From the NCBI RefSeq assembly GCF_003952185.1, contig NZ_RXFS01000003.1, positions 558,001-622,000 of the forward strand: DNA of 64,000 nt, written 5' to 3'. The first letter of the stretch is position 1; the number at the start of each line of letters is the position of its first letter. Source of the DNA: Variovorax sp. 679 (GTDB taxonomy: Bacteria > Pseudomonadota > Gammaproteobacteria > Burkholderiales > Burkholderiaceae_C). Positions 34,611-44,035 of the stretch are shown here, piece after piece. The notes beneath the pieces are model-generated. The model worked only from the letters and a program-made list of their open reading frames with translations, had not been told where the DNA came from and searched no databases. The position numbers and the translations under genes were made by a program.

Positions 34611-35269
34611 GGGGAATCCACCACGCGCCAGCCCAGGCCGCGCACGTTGCGGATGGTGTCGGCGCCGAGCTTTCGCCGCATGTTGTGGATGATCACGTCG
34701 ACCGCGTTGCTCATCACTTCCTCGCCCCAGCCGTAGATGCGGTTCTCGAGCTGTTCGCGCGACAGGATGGCGCCGGGGCGCTCGAGCATGGCGTGCATCA
34801 GCGCGAACTCGCGGGCGGTGAGCGTCTCGCGCGTGCCCCGGTAGAGCACCTCGCGCGTGGTGAGGTCGAGCTGCACGCTGCCGCTGCCGATCACCGAGTT
34901 GGCAGCGCCGTGGCGGCGCCGCACCACCGCGCGCATGCGCGCCAGCAGCTCGGGGAACTCGAAGGGCTTGAGCAGGTAGTCGTCGGCGCCGAGGTCGAGC
35001 CCCTCGACCCGCTGCCCGAGGCTGTCGCGCGCCGTGAGGATCAGGATGGGCGTGGCGTTGCCCAGGCCGCGCGCGTGGCGCAGCACCTCGACGCCGTCGA
35101 GCCCCGGCAGGCCCAGGTCCAGCAGCATGCAGGTGTAGTCGCCGTCGGCCAGCGCACTGCGCGCGAGCAGGCCGTCGCGCACCCAGTCCACGGCCCAGCC
35201 CGACCTCTCCAGGCCGCGGACCAGGCTGTTTCCGATCATTTCATCGTCTTCGACAAGCAGCACGCGCAC
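34607..35269 (-). CDS. OmpR/QseB-type response regulator
   Basis: 220 aa. The receiver domain has the acidic pocket in VEDDE, phospho-acceptor Asp51 (LLDLGLPGLDG) and the conserved Lys in DDYLLKPFEFPE. The C-terminal winged helix covers about residues 125-215, with LTAREFALMHAMLERPGAILSREQL. The start is a GTG with GGGAG upstream. Direct repeats of the pentamer TTAAC/CTAAC with an 11-base step lie 57-72 bases before the start, similar to those in front of the small exported protein gene, suggesting autoregulation. Confidence 0.95.
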   Translation of the reverse strand: MRVLLVEDDEMIGNSLVRGLERSGWAVDWVRDGLLARSALADGDYTCMLLDLGLPGLDGVEVLRHARGLGNATPILILTARDSLGQRVEGLDLGADDYLLKPFEFPELLARMRAVVRRRHGAANSVIGSGSVQLDLTTREVLYRGTRETLTAREFALMHAMLERPGAILSREQLENRIYGWGEEVMSNAVDVIIHNMRRKLGADTIRNVRGLGWRVVDSP

Positions 35270-35311
35270 GACGGCTCCCGTTGCTTCATTGGTTCGTTGG
35301 TGCGCCGCGAA

Positions 35312-35341
35312 GTTAGCGCAGAACCGTTAGATCAACGTTAA
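35312..35341 (-). promoter_or_regulatory. Candidate autoregulatory boxes of the response regulator
   Basis: On the plus strand GTTAA (35337-35341) and GTTAG (35326-35330) are 11 bases apart, and a third GTTAG (35312-35316) is 14 bases further. The pentamer matches those at 33176-33213 in sequence and step. It is about 43-72 bases upstream of the response regulator start. Confidence 0.5.
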
Positions 35342-35393
35342 CGCGACACGGGCGCCGAAGCGAGCCCCCGCCGATCGTTCCCTGCGCCAGGGC

Positions 35394-36242
35394 TCAGGGC
35401 AGCGGGCCGGTGTTGGCGGTGTCCAGCGGCAGCCGCGACACCTCCTCCAGCAGCAGCGCCAGTTGCTGCGCCGCGGCATCGATCACCGCCTGGCCATGCT
35501 CCGCCGTGGCCGCCGCCGCGTTGCCGGCGGCGCCGTGGGCGTTGTAGTCCTCCATCGCCCAGCCGAGCTTGGCGCTCCTGCCGTTGCCCAGGATCGGGTA
35601 GCCGGCCGCGCGCTGCTCGGAGGTGGAGGGGAAGTCGCGCGCCTCGCCCATGCGCACCAGCTGCGGCGTCAGCGCCAGCATCATCGAAGTCTCGATCTCG
35701 CCCGCATGCACGCCGAAGCGGTGCTCGTGCGCGCTGAACTGCGCGCCCGCGTCGCCCAGCGGCAGGTTGAACCAGCTCACGCTGTAGACGATGAGCCCGT
35801 GCGCCGCGCGCAGCTCGCGCGCCACGATGTCCATTGCGCCGACGTGGCCGCCGTGCGCATTGAAAAGCACCAGCTTCTTGACGCCCGCGCGCGCCACGCC
35901 CGCGCCGATCTCGCTCCAGAGGCGGATCAGCGTCTCGGCCGACAGCGTGAGCGTGCCCGCGAAGCGCGCGTGCTCGGGGCTGAGGCCGATCTGCTGGGTC
36001 GGCAGGAACAGCACCGGCAGCGAAGCCGGCAGCAGCGGCAGCGACGCGGCGACGATGCCGTCGGCCAGCACCGTGTCCACGCCCAGCGGCAGGTGCGGGC
36101 CGTGCTGCTCGGTCGCGCCCAGCGGCAGCACCGCGACGGTGGCCGCCGGGTCGAGCGAGGCGAAGTCGCGCGTGGTGAGCCGGGACCAGAAGCGGGGGAG
36201 CGGGGAGGACGAAGGCGAAGGGGCTTGGGGAGCAGCGTTCAT
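35394..36242 (-). CDS. Creatininase-family amidohydrolase
   Basis: 282 aa. The metal-binding patterns of the family are present: LPLGATEQHGPHLPLGVDT near residue 40-58, FNAHGGHVGAMD and VHAGEIETSMMLAL. Members hydrolyse amide or cyclic amide bonds (creatinine, formamides of pterin/riboflavin pathways, mycofactocin-related). The true substrate is not predictable. The N-terminus is Pro/Ser-rich. It lies 125 bases upstream of the response regulator gene, with the candidate boxes between. Confidence 0.88.
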   Translation of the reverse strand: MNAAPQAPSPSSSPLPRFWSRLTTRDFASLDPAATVAVLPLGATEQHGPHLPLGVDTVLADGIVAASLPLLPASLPVLFLPTQQIGLSPEHARFAGTLTLSAETLIRLWSEIGAGVARAGVKKLVLFNAHGGHVGAMDIVARELRAAHGLIVYSVSWFNLPLGDAGAQFSAHEHRFGVHAGEIETSMMLALTPQLVRMGEARDFPSTSEQRAAGYPILGNGRSAKLGWAMEDYNAHGAAGNAAAATAEHGQAVIDAAAQQLALLLEEVSRLPLDTANTGPLP

Positions 36243-36374
36243 CGCGCGATCTTAGGTCGGGCCCGGGTCGGACGGACGCCGGACTCTTTGGGCACCTGTC
36301 CGACAAAAGCGATCAGCGCAGGCGCCAAAAACGCGGATCTGTTCACACATATAACCAATTATTCGGACTTTTGT

Positions 36375-36403
36375 TTGCCACTGTTAACAATCATGTCTAG
36401 AGT
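36375..36403 (+). promoter_or_regulatory. Candidate promoter of pgaABCD in an AT-rich leader
   Basis: TTGCCA (36375-36380), 17 bases and TAGAGT (36398-36403) form a plausible sigma70 promoter. The region 36330-36420 is AT-rich against the surrounding sequence, as expected for a promoter. It lies 113 bases before the pgaA start; the rest of the 36243-36515 gap has no other clear signal. Confidence 0.45.
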
Positions 36404-36515
36404 GATTCCTGAATAGTTTTTCCGAGGCTGCCGGCCTGTCACATCGGCATCTCCGGTTCTCGCGGCGTCGTCATGGCCTCCCGGGGACCGTATTTCGAGT
36501 TTCCAAGGGAGCAAG

Positions 36516-39161
36516 GTGTTCATCCAGAAAAAAGCTGGAGGCACGGTCTCGGCCAAGCGCAAACCGGCGCTCGCCGGCCCGGCGCTTCTCCGATTCGCGC
36601 GGAATGCGCAAAAAATTCCCCCTTTGCCACTGGCATGCACGCTGCTCCTCGGCGCGCCGGCGGCGTTCGCGCAGCCGGCTCTCACGCCGCCTGCGGCCCT
36701 GCCTCCCGTCGTCGACCGGAGCACATTGCCCTATGACGCGCGCCAGCACGACGCGCTGATCGTCGCGCGCCGCGAAGGCCGCACCAACGCGGCAGAAGCG
36801 CTGCGCCAGCTGAAGGCATGGCTCGCATCGCCGATCGGCGACGACGCCCGCCGGCGCGTGGCCTCCGATGCCGTCGCGATCGCGTCCGCCGACGGCCAGT
36901 ACGCCGAGGCCGTGGCGCTGGGTCGCCAGGCCACTCCTTCGAAGCTGGAGGACTACGCCCTGGGCCCGCTCGCGCTCGCGGCACGGCGCACCCATGACAC
37001 CGGCCTGCAGGGCGAAGTCATCGGCATCTGGCGCGCACGGCAGCCCGATGCCCGCGAGCCGCGCGTCCACGAAGCCTGGTGGCGCCTCGACAGCGGCGAC
37101 ATCGCCGGCGCCCGGGCGCTGTACCGCGCGCTGTCGCAACCCGCGCCCACGCGCATCGACGACCGCGTCGCGCTGCTGGAACTGCGCGGCGCCCTGGCGC
37201 GTGCCGACAAAGACCCGCTGCAGGCGCTCGGCGCCTACGCCGAGGCCAATGCGCTGCGGCCCGGACGCCTCGACCTCCGCCGCGAGGCCGACTTCCTGCT
37301 CGCGGCCAGCGGTGCCGCATCGAGCGCCTTCGAGAACGCGGAGGCGGCGGAACGCGCCGCTCCGGGCAGCTTCTCGCCGCTGGCGCTTTCCACCCTGCAG
37401 CAGGAGGCGCTGGCGCAGCGGCTGCGCTGGGCGATACGCGCACGCGACCAGCGGCTGGGCGCGGAGCGCGTGGTCGCGCTCGACCGGGTGCTGGCCGACC
37501 AGGAAGCCGCGCTGGCGCGGGCCGACGCGGCAGCCCCGAAGGCCGACCCCGCCGATGCCGCCGCATGGCGCACGGTACGGGTGCGGCTGCAATCCGATCG
37601 CCTGCTGGCGCTGGTCGAACGCGGCCGCCCTGCGGATGCCATCGCGCTCTACGACAGCCTGCGCGCCACGGGCACCGAGCTCCCCGCCTACGGGCTCGAG
37701 GCCGCGGCCCGGGCGCTCGCGCAGGAGCGACGCTCCATCGAGGCCGTTCCGCTCTACGAGGCGGCCGTGGCCAGCGGCGGTGCCGACCTGCCGATGCCCA
37801 GCGAGATTCACTACGGGCTGATCTACGCCTACCTGGACGTGGGCCGGTTCGCCGACGCCGAAGCGCTGCTCGACCGGATCGAAGCCGCCACGCCCGCGAT
37901 GCTGCGCCTCGCGCCCGAAGCGGGCCGCCCGAACGGCGAGTACACCGAGGTCACCGGCCTGCGCGGCCTCGTCCAGCTCTACTCCGACCGTCCGGCACTC
38001 GCGCAGCGGAGCTTCTCGGTATTGACGCGGGAAGCGCCGCTCAACGCCGGCTATGCCCAGGGCGCGGCGCTCACCGCGCGGCTGCGCGAGCATCCCGAGG
38101 CTGCCGTCGCCCGCTTCGAGGCGCTGGCGGCCGACTCCCCCTACGACACCGGCGCGCGCATCGGCCATGTCGAGGCGCTGCTCGACGCGGACGAGTTCGC
38201 CGAGGCCCGCCGGCGCGCCGAATCGCTCACGGCCGACCTGCCCGACTCGGTGCAGGTGCGCGAGATGGAACGCAAGCGGCGCGCCCTCGTCGGCCCGCGG
38301 CTCGACGTGGACGCCGAGGCTTCCTCCGGCGGCGCGGCCATCGCCAGCCATGAATGGCGCATCGACAGCCGGCTGAGCTCGGGCCTCATCGACGACCGGT
38401 GGCGCGTGTTCTACGACCAGACGCTGGGCCGCGGCAGCACCGACATCGGCAACGCGAACTGGGCGCGCGGCGGCCTCGGCCTGGGCTGGCAGCAAGGGCG
38501 CTGGCTGGCCGAAGGCATCGTGCAGCACGCGAACGCGGGCCCCTATCGCAACAGCGTGGCCGGCCGGCTCGACTACCGCGCGGGCGACGCGTGGCGGCTG
38601 TCGGCCACCTACGACGGCGACAGCAAGGAGCTGCCGTGGAAGGCGCGCGTGGCCGGCATCGGCGCGCACGAGGTCGGCGCCAGCGTGGGCTATGTGGTCG
38701 ACGAGTCGCGCCGCTTCGACCTGAAGTGGCAGCAGCTCGACTTCAGCGACGGCAACGTGCGCAACGGCCTGGACATCGGCTGGCGCGAGCGCTGGATCAG
38801 CACGCCGGCCTTCCAGCTCGAAACCCGGCTCGGTGCCGACGCGAGCCGCGGCCGCGCCGTCGAGGCGCCCTACTTCAACCCGTCGAGCGACGGCAGCGTG
38901 CAGCTCGGCGTGCGCGCCCAGTGGCTCAACTGGAAGCGCGACGACCGACAGTTCTTCCAGATCGTCGAGCTCGGCGGCGGCAGCTACCGGCAGGCCGGCT
39001 TCGGCAGCGGCCCGATATGGAGTCTGCGCTACGAGCACCGCTGGAACTTCGGGCCACGGCTCACGCTGCGCTACGGCGCGTTCGTTTCCAGCCATCCCTA
39101 CGACGGCGTGCGCGAGCGACAGCGCGGCGTCTTCCTGAACCTCTCGACGCCCCTGCCGTGA
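36516..39161 (+). CDS. pgaA: Poly-beta-1,6-GlcNAc export porin PgaA
   Basis: 881 aa with a GTG start (AGGGAGC upstream). A signal sequence ends near residue 52 (LLLGAPAAFA). The periplasmic part (about 60-560) is rich in TPR-like helices and the last 300 residues form an outer-membrane barrel, with alternating motifs such as YRAGDAWRLSATYDGDS and a C-terminal aromatic-rich end. PgaA exports deacetylated PNAG. The stop TGA at 39159-39161 overlaps the pgaB ATG by one base. Length is close to the E. coli protein (about 807 aa) plus a longer N-terminal part. Confidence 0.9.
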   Translation: MFIQKKAGGTVSAKRKPALAGPALLRFARNAQKIPPLPLACTLLLGAPAAFAQPALTPPAALPPVVDRSTLPYDARQHDALIVARREGRTNAAEALRQLKAWLASPIGDDARRRVASDAVAIASADGQYAEAVALGRQATPSKLEDYALGPLALAARRTHDTGLQGEVIGIWRARQPDAREPRVHEAWWRLDSGDIAGARALYRALSQPAPTRIDDRVALLELRGALARADKDPLQALGAYAEANALRPGRLDLRREADFLLAASGAASSAFENAEAAERAAPGSFSPLALSTLQQEALAQRLRWAIRARDQRLGAERVVALDRVLADQEAALARADAAAPKADPADAAAWRTVRVRLQSDRLLALVERGRPADAIALYDSLRATGTELPAYGLEAAARALAQERRSIEAVPLYEAAVASGGADLPMPSEIHYGLIYAYLDVGRFADAEALLDRIEAATPAMLRLAPEAGRPNGEYTEVTGLRGLVQLYSDRPALAQRSFSVLTREAPLNAGYAQGAALTARLREHPEAAVARFEALAADSPYDTGARIGHVEALLDADEFAEARRRAESLTADLPDSVQVREMERKRRALVGPRLDVDAEASSGGAAIASHEWRIDSRLSSGLIDDRWRVFYDQTLGRGSTDIGNANWARGGLGLGWQQGRWLAEGIVQHANAGPYRNSVAGRLDYRAGDAWRLSATYDGDSKELPWKARVAGIGAHEVGASVGYVVDESRRFDLKWQQLDFSDGNVRNGLDIGWRERWISTPAFQLETRLGADASRGRAVEAPYFNPSSDGSVQLGVRAQWLNWKRDDRQFFQIVELGGGSYRQAGFGSGPIWSLRYEHRWNFGPRLTLRYGAFVSSHPYDGVRERQRGVFLNLSTPLP

Positions 39162-41242
39162 TGCGAAGAACGACGACGAACCCTTTCACCTTCCTGCGCA
39201 CGGTCCTGCCGTGGCTGCTGCTGATGGCGCTCTCGCTGCCGGCGCTCGCGCAGCCGCTGCCGCCCGCAGACCCCGACGACGGCGTGAGCTTTCGCGTGAT
39301 CTCCTTCCACGACGTGCGCGCCAACGTTCGCGAGAGCTTCGAGACCTCGCCCGACGAGACCGCCATGGACGAGCACACCTTCGCGGGCGTGCTCGCCTGG
39401 CTGCAGTACAACGACTACCACCCGGTGAGCCTGCAGCAGATCGTCGACGCGCGCGCCGGCGGCAAGCCGCTGCCGCCCAGGCCGGTGCTGCTGACTTTCG
39501 ACGACGGCTACCGCAGCGCCTACACCAAGGTCTTTCCGCTGCTCAAGCGCTACAACTATCCGGCGGTGATGGCGCTGGTGACCAGCTGGCTCGAGGTGCC
39601 CGAAGGACAGCAGGTGCACTGGGGCGACAAGCCCGCGCCGCGCGAGAACTTCCTGCTGTGGAGCGAGGCCGCCGAGATGGCGCGCTCGGGCCTCGTCGAA
39701 TTCGCGAGCCACAGCGACGCCATGCACACCGGCATCGTCGCCAATCCGCAGGGCAACCTGCTGCCGGCCGCGGCCACGCACCGCTACGACCCGAAGACCG
39801 GCCGCTACGAGGACGACGACGCCTACGTGCGGCGCGTCGAGGCCGACCTGCGCCGCAGCCGCGAACTCATCGAGAAGCGCACCGGCGCGAAGGTGCGCTC
39901 GATGGTGTGGCCCTACGGCGCGTACAACACGGCGGCGCTCCAGGCATCGGCTCGCGCGGGCATGCCCATCACCTTCACGCTCGATGACGGACCGAACACG
40001 GCCGCCGTGCCGCTCGCGCGCATCCGCCGCGCGCTGGCGGCCTACGACAACGAGGCGCCCTCGTTCGATCGCATGCTGCGCAGCCCCGTGGGCGGCGAGG
40101 TGCGTCCGGTCAACCGCGTGATGCATGTGGACCTGGACTACGTGTACGACCCCGACCCGGCCCAGCAGGAGCGCAACCTCTCGATGCTGATCGACCGCGT
40201 GGCCGCCGTGCGCCCGCGCGCGGTGTTCCTTCAGGCCTACGCCGACCCCGACGGCGACGGCGTGGCCGACGCGCTGTACTTTCCCAACCGCCACCTGCCG
40301 ATGCGCGCCGACCTGTTCGCCCGCGCGGCCTGGCAGCTGCGCAGCCGCGCCGGCGTGAAGGTCTACGCCTGGATGCCGGTGACGGCCTTCAAGCTGCCGG
40401 CATCGAACCCGCTCGCCACCCGCACGGTGACGGCGCAAGGCGGCGCGATGCCGGCCGGCCGCTACCACCGGCTCACGCCCTTCGACCCCGCGGTACGCGC
40501 GCTGGTCGGCGACATCTACGAAGACCTGGGCCGCTACACCTTCTTCGAGGGCCTGCTGTTCCACGACGACGCGACGCTGTCCGACGACGAGGACGCCAGC
40601 CCCGCCGCGCTCGCCACCTACGCGAAATGGGGCCTGCCGGCCGACGTGGCGGCGATCCGCGCAAACCCCGGGCTGATGGCGCGCTGGACCACGGCCAAGA
40701 CGCGCTACCTGATCGAATTCACGCAGGAGCTCGCCGCGCGCACGGGCGCCTGGCGGCCCGCGCTGGAGACCGCCCGCAACCTCTACGCGCGGCCGGTGCT
40801 GGAGCCGCAGGCAGAGCAATGGTTCGCGCAGAACTACGAGGCCTCGCTCGCCGCCTACGACTACGTCGCGCTGATGGCGATGCCGCGCATGGAGCGCGAG
40901 GCCGATGCCGACGGCTGGCTCGCGCGCCTGGCCAGGCGCGCCGCCGACACGCCGCGCGGCCTCGACGGCACCGTGTTCGAGCTGCAGGCGCGCGACTGGC
41001 GCACCGGAAAGCCCGTGCCCGACGCGGAGCTCACGCGGCAGTGGACGCTGCTGCAGCGCGCCGGCGTGCGCCACCTGGGCTACTACCCCGACGACTTCCT
41101 CAACGACCAGCCTTCGCTGGAGACCGTGCGCCGCGCGATCTCGGTGCGCACGATGCTGCCGCGCGCGCTGCGGGCGACGTCTGCAGCGCAGGTGCCGGTG
41201 CAGTTGCCGGCACAGGCCGCGCCGCAGGAGCATCCACGATGA
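39161..41242 (+). CDS. pgaB: Poly-beta-1,6-GlcNAc N-deacetylase PgaB
   Basis: 693 aa. A signal peptide ends ALA-QP near residue 30. The polysaccharide deacetylase domain (about 45-280) has TFDDGYRS with the catalytic and metal Asp residues and SHSDAMHTG with the metal His. The C-terminal domain (about 320-650) is the glycoside-hydrolase-like PgaB domain. Unlike E. coli PgaB there is no lipobox Cys after the signal peptide, so the protein may be periplasmic and soluble. Overlaps pgaA and pgaC by single-codon overlaps. Confidence 0.92.
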   Translation: MRRTTTNPFTFLRTVLPWLLLMALSLPALAQPLPPADPDDGVSFRVISFHDVRANVRESFETSPDETAMDEHTFAGVLAWLQYNDYHPVSLQQIVDARAGGKPLPPRPVLLTFDDGYRSAYTKVFPLLKRYNYPAVMALVTSWLEVPEGQQVHWGDKPAPRENFLLWSEAAEMARSGLVEFASHSDAMHTGIVANPQGNLLPAAATHRYDPKTGRYEDDDAYVRRVEADLRRSRELIEKRTGAKVRSMVWPYGAYNTAALQASARAGMPITFTLDDGPNTAAVPLARIRRALAAYDNEAPSFDRMLRSPVGGEVRPVNRVMHVDLDYVYDPDPAQQERNLSMLIDRVAAVRPRAVFLQAYADPDGDGVADALYFPNRHLPMRADLFARAAWQLRSRAGVKVYAWMPVTAFKLPASNPLATRTVTAQGGAMPAGRYHRLTPFDPAVRALVGDIYEDLGRYTFFEGLLFHDDATLSDDEDASPAALATYAKWGLPADVAAIRANPGLMARWTTAKTRYLIEFTQELAARTGAWRPALETARNLYARPVLEPQAEQWFAQNYEASLAAYDYVALMAMPRMEREADADGWLARLARRAADTPRGLDGTVFELQARDWRTGKPVPDAELTRQWTLLQRAGVRHLGYYPDDFLNDQPSLETVRRAISVRTMLPRALRATSAAQVPVQLPAQAAPQEHPR

Positions 41243-42516
41243 GCACCGTCGAGTTCCTGGCGCAGACGCTGCCCTCGCTGCTGTTCGGCTTCGTCTTCTA
41301 TTACCCGTTCTTCATGGCCTACGTGTGGATGGCGGGCGGCCTCTCGCATGCGATGGTTTTCGAGCGCAAGCGCGACGTGGACGTCAATCCGCTCGACCTG
41401 CTGCCCTCGCGCCCGCTGGTCACAGTGGTCGTGCCGTGTTTCAACGAGGCGCCGCACCTGCGCGAGGTGATCGAGCAGCTGATGCGCACGCGCTACCCGT
41501 ACTGCGAGGTCATTGCCGTGAACGACGGCAGCACCGACGGCACAGGCGAGCTGCTCGACCAGATGACGCAGGAGTACGGCCGCCTGCGCGTGATCCACAA
41601 CGCCAGCAACCAGGGCAAGGCCGTCGGGCTCAACACCGCCTGCCAGCTCGCGCGCGGCGAGTACATCCTGGGCATCGACGGCGACGCGCTGATCGACGAG
41701 GACGCCATCGCGTGGATGCTGCTGCCGATGCTGGCTTCGGAGCGCATCGGCGCGGTCACCGGCAACCCGCGCATCCGCACGCGCACCACGCTGCTGGGGC
41801 GCATGCAGGTGGGCGAGTTCTCCTCGATCATCGGCCTCATCAAGCGCTCGCAGCAGCTGGCGGGCACGCTGTTCACGGTGTCGGGCGTGATCGCCATGTT
41901 CCGCCGCCGCGCGGTGATCGACGTGGGCTTCTGGAGCCCCGACGTGCTCACCGAGGACATCGACATGAGCTGGAAGCTGCAGATCGCCGGCTGGCAGCTG
42001 CGCTTCGAGCCGCGCGCGCTGTGCTGGATCCTGATGCCCGAGACCTTGCGCGGTCTCTGGAAGCAGCGCCTGCGCTGGGCCATCGGCGGCATCCAGACCA
42101 TGCTGCGCTGCACCTCGCACATCCTGCGGCCGCGCCACTGGCGCATGTGGCCCGTGTACTTCGAGTACATGACGAGCATCTTCTGGGCCTATGCCATGGC
42201 CCTGGTGCTGGTCATCAGCCTGGTGCGGCCCTTCCTGCCGCACGACTCGTCCTGGCATTCGGCGCTGCTGCCGCACTGGCAGGGCACGCTGCTGGCCATG
42301 ACCTGCATCCTGCAGATGCTGCTGAGCCTGTGGATCGACCGCCGCTACGACCGCGACCTGATGCGCTACTTCGCCGGAACGATCTGGTATCCGATCGCCT
42401 TCTGGACCATCACGATGGCCACCACCGTCATCGCCCTTCCCAAAGCCCTGATACGCCGCCGGGGAAAACGCGCGGTGTGGACAAGTCCCGACCGAGGAGT
42501 TTCCGATGTCCCATGA
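41239..42516 (+). CDS. pgaC: Poly-beta-1,6-GlcNAc synthase PgaC
   Basis: 425 aa. An N-terminal membrane segment (about 10-35) precedes the GT2 domain with VVPCFNEAPH, DGDALIDED, TEDIDMSW and QRLRW, the D, DxD, ED and QxxRW set of processive synthases. About four further membrane helices follow. The ATG overlaps the pgaB stop as ATGA. It polymerises UDP-GlcNAc at the inner membrane together with PgaD. Confidence 0.95.
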   Translation: MSTVEFLAQTLPSLLFGFVFYYPFFMAYVWMAGGLSHAMVFERKRDVDVNPLDLLPSRPLVTVVVPCFNEAPHLREVIEQLMRTRYPYCEVIAVNDGSTDGTGELLDQMTQEYGRLRVIHNASNQGKAVGLNTACQLARGEYILGIDGDALIDEDAIAWMLLPMLASERIGAVTGNPRIRTRTTLLGRMQVGEFSSIIGLIKRSQQLAGTLFTVSGVIAMFRRRAVIDVGFWSPDVLTEDIDMSWKLQIAGWQLRFEPRALCWILMPETLRGLWKQRLRWAIGGIQTMLRCTSHILRPRHWRMWPVYFEYMTSIFWAYAMALVLVISLVRPFLPHDSSWHSALLPHWQGTLLAMTCILQMLLSLWIDRRYDRDLMRYFAGTIWYPIAFWTITMATTVIALPKALIRRRGKRAVWTSPDRGVSDVP

Positions 42517-43129
42517 GTCCGTCTTCCCCTCGAGCTATCCGCCCGAGACGCACAACGATGCCTCGCCCCCGAGCCGCAGCCGCTCCTGGGGGCAGCCCCC
42601 GGTGGACGAGCCGATCATCGACGCCGCGCGCATCCCGCTGCGCGCCTTCGGCAGCGGCCGCTCGCCGCAGCGCGCGCTGGCCATGTACCTGTGGCTGCGC
42701 CTGCTGCGCCCCGCCATCACCGTCACCATCTGGTTCTGCGCAGTCTGGTATGCATGGCCCTACGTGCTGGGCGCGCGTTCGCAACCCGAGGTGCTGCACC
42801 TGCTGAGCCTGTACGGCCTGGTGATCAGCGCGATCCTGCTGTCCATGCTGGTGATGGCGCCATGGCGCCGCCGCCAGCACCGTCGGGAGGCGCCGCCCGA
42901 GCGGGAGAAGTCGTCGCTGTCTGCGCTGGCCACCTACATCGAGGTGCCGCCGGCGCGCCTGTCGACCTGGCAGCGCACACGGCAGTTGCTGGTGCACCAC
43001 GACAACAACGGCCACCTGCGCGACGCCATCGATACCGCGCCCGGCGCGCTGGAGCCCGAGACGACGAAAAGGCGCCGAGAGCCCGCAGCCCATCCGGCCG
43101 GGGCGCGTGCAGGGGTTTCGCGGCGGTGA
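42506..43129 (+). CDS. pgaD: PgaD-like accessory protein
   Basis: 207 aa with two membrane helices (about 68-90 and 105-125) and a Pro-rich N-terminus. The position directly after pgaC, overlapping by 11 bases, and the two-helix layout support PgaD, which assists PgaC and is needed for c-di-GMP response. Similarity of PgaD across phyla is weak, so the identification depends mainly on context. The C-terminal tail is longer than in the usual PgaD and rich in Arg/Glu/Pro. Confidence 0.85.
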   Translation: MSHESVFPSSYPPETHNDASPPSRSRSWGQPPVDEPIIDAARIPLRAFGSGRSPQRALAMYLWLRLLRPAITVTIWFCAVWYAWPYVLGARSQPEVLHLLSLYGLVISAILLSMLVMAPWRRRQHRREAPPEREKSSLSALATYIEVPPARLSTWQRTRQLLVHHDNNGHLRDAIDTAPGALEPETTKRRREPAAHPAGARAGVSRR

Positions 43130-43166
43130 TTCAATCGCCGCACCCCACACACCAAGGACCCGTTTC

Positions 43167-43964
43167 ATGGACCTCCAGCTCCAGGACCAGCACGTTCTCA
43201 TCACCGGCGGCAGCAAGGGCATCGGCCTGGCCTGCGCGCTGGGCTTCCTGCGCGAAGGCGCGCGCGTGAGCCTCGTGTCGCGCGACGTCGCCAACCTCGA
43301 GCAGGGCCGCCGGACGCTCGTCGAATCGTTCGCGCAGGCCGAGGGCCGCGTGTCGATCCATGCGGCCGACCTCAAGGACCCGGCCGGCGCAGAGGCGGCA
43401 CTCGACGCAGCCGAAAAGGCCTTCGGCCCGGTCGACATCCTCGTCAACTCGGCCGGCGCCGCGCGCCGCACCCCGCCCGACGAACTCACGGCCGCGTCCT
43501 GGCACGACGCAATGGACGCGAAGTACTTCACCTACGTCCACATGATCCACCCCGTGGTCAGGCGCATGGGCCAGCGCGGACGCGGCGCCATCGTCAACGT
43601 CATCGGCCAGGGCGGCAAGGTCGCGAGCCCCGTGCACATGGCCGGCGGCGCCGCCAACGCCGCCCTGATGCTCGTGAGCGCCGGCATGGCCGCCGCCTAT
43701 GCCGGCAAGGGCGTGCGCGTGAACGCCGTGAACCCCGGCCTCACGCTGACCGAGCGGCTGCAGGAAGGCATGAAGGCCGACGCGAAGCTGCAGGGCATCG
43801 GCACCGACGAGGCGCTGGAGCGCGCCAAGGCAAGGCTGCCGCTCGGCCGCATCGCGACGCCGGAAGAGATCGCCAACGCAGTGGTGTTCCTGGCGTCGCC
43901 GAAGGCGAGTTATGTGACCGGCGCCATCGTGGCAATGGACGGCGCAGTCACTCCGATGATCTGA
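43167..43964 (+). CDS. SDR-fold protein lacking the catalytic Tyr-Lys pair
   Basis: 265 aa. The cofactor motif is TGGSKGIG (near residue 12), and VDILVNSAGAARR and VNAVNPGLTLTERL are typical of classical SDRs. The position where YxASK normally lies reads HMAGGAANAAL, so both catalytic Tyr and Lys are missing. It may be a non-catalytic or altered-mechanism SDR. It is 37 bases after pgaD and preceded by a spacer; the intergenic repeat follows. The ATG at 43167 begins the conserved core; the frame upstream is not supported. Confidence 0.88.
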   Translation: MDLQLQDQHVLITGGSKGIGLACALGFLREGARVSLVSRDVANLEQGRRTLVESFAQAEGRVSIHAADLKDPAGAEAALDAAEKAFGPVDILVNSAGAARRTPPDELTAASWHDAMDAKYFTYVHMIHPVVRRMGQRGRGAIVNVIGQGGKVASPVHMAGGAANAALMLVSAGMAAAYAGKGVRVNAVNPGLTLTERLQEGMKADAKLQGIGTDEALERAKARLPLGRIATPEEIANAVVFLASPKASYVTGAIVAMDGAVTPMI

Positions 43965-44035
43965 AAGAAAAGCGGGCCGAGCGAAGCAAAGGCCCGTCCG
44001 TCTCCCCTCCCCTCTGGCTGCGCCGAGGAGCGCAG

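Noticed and set aside
36471..39095. 874-codon open frame on the minus strand
   Set aside because: It is antisense to pgaA, whose motifs and operon position are convincing.
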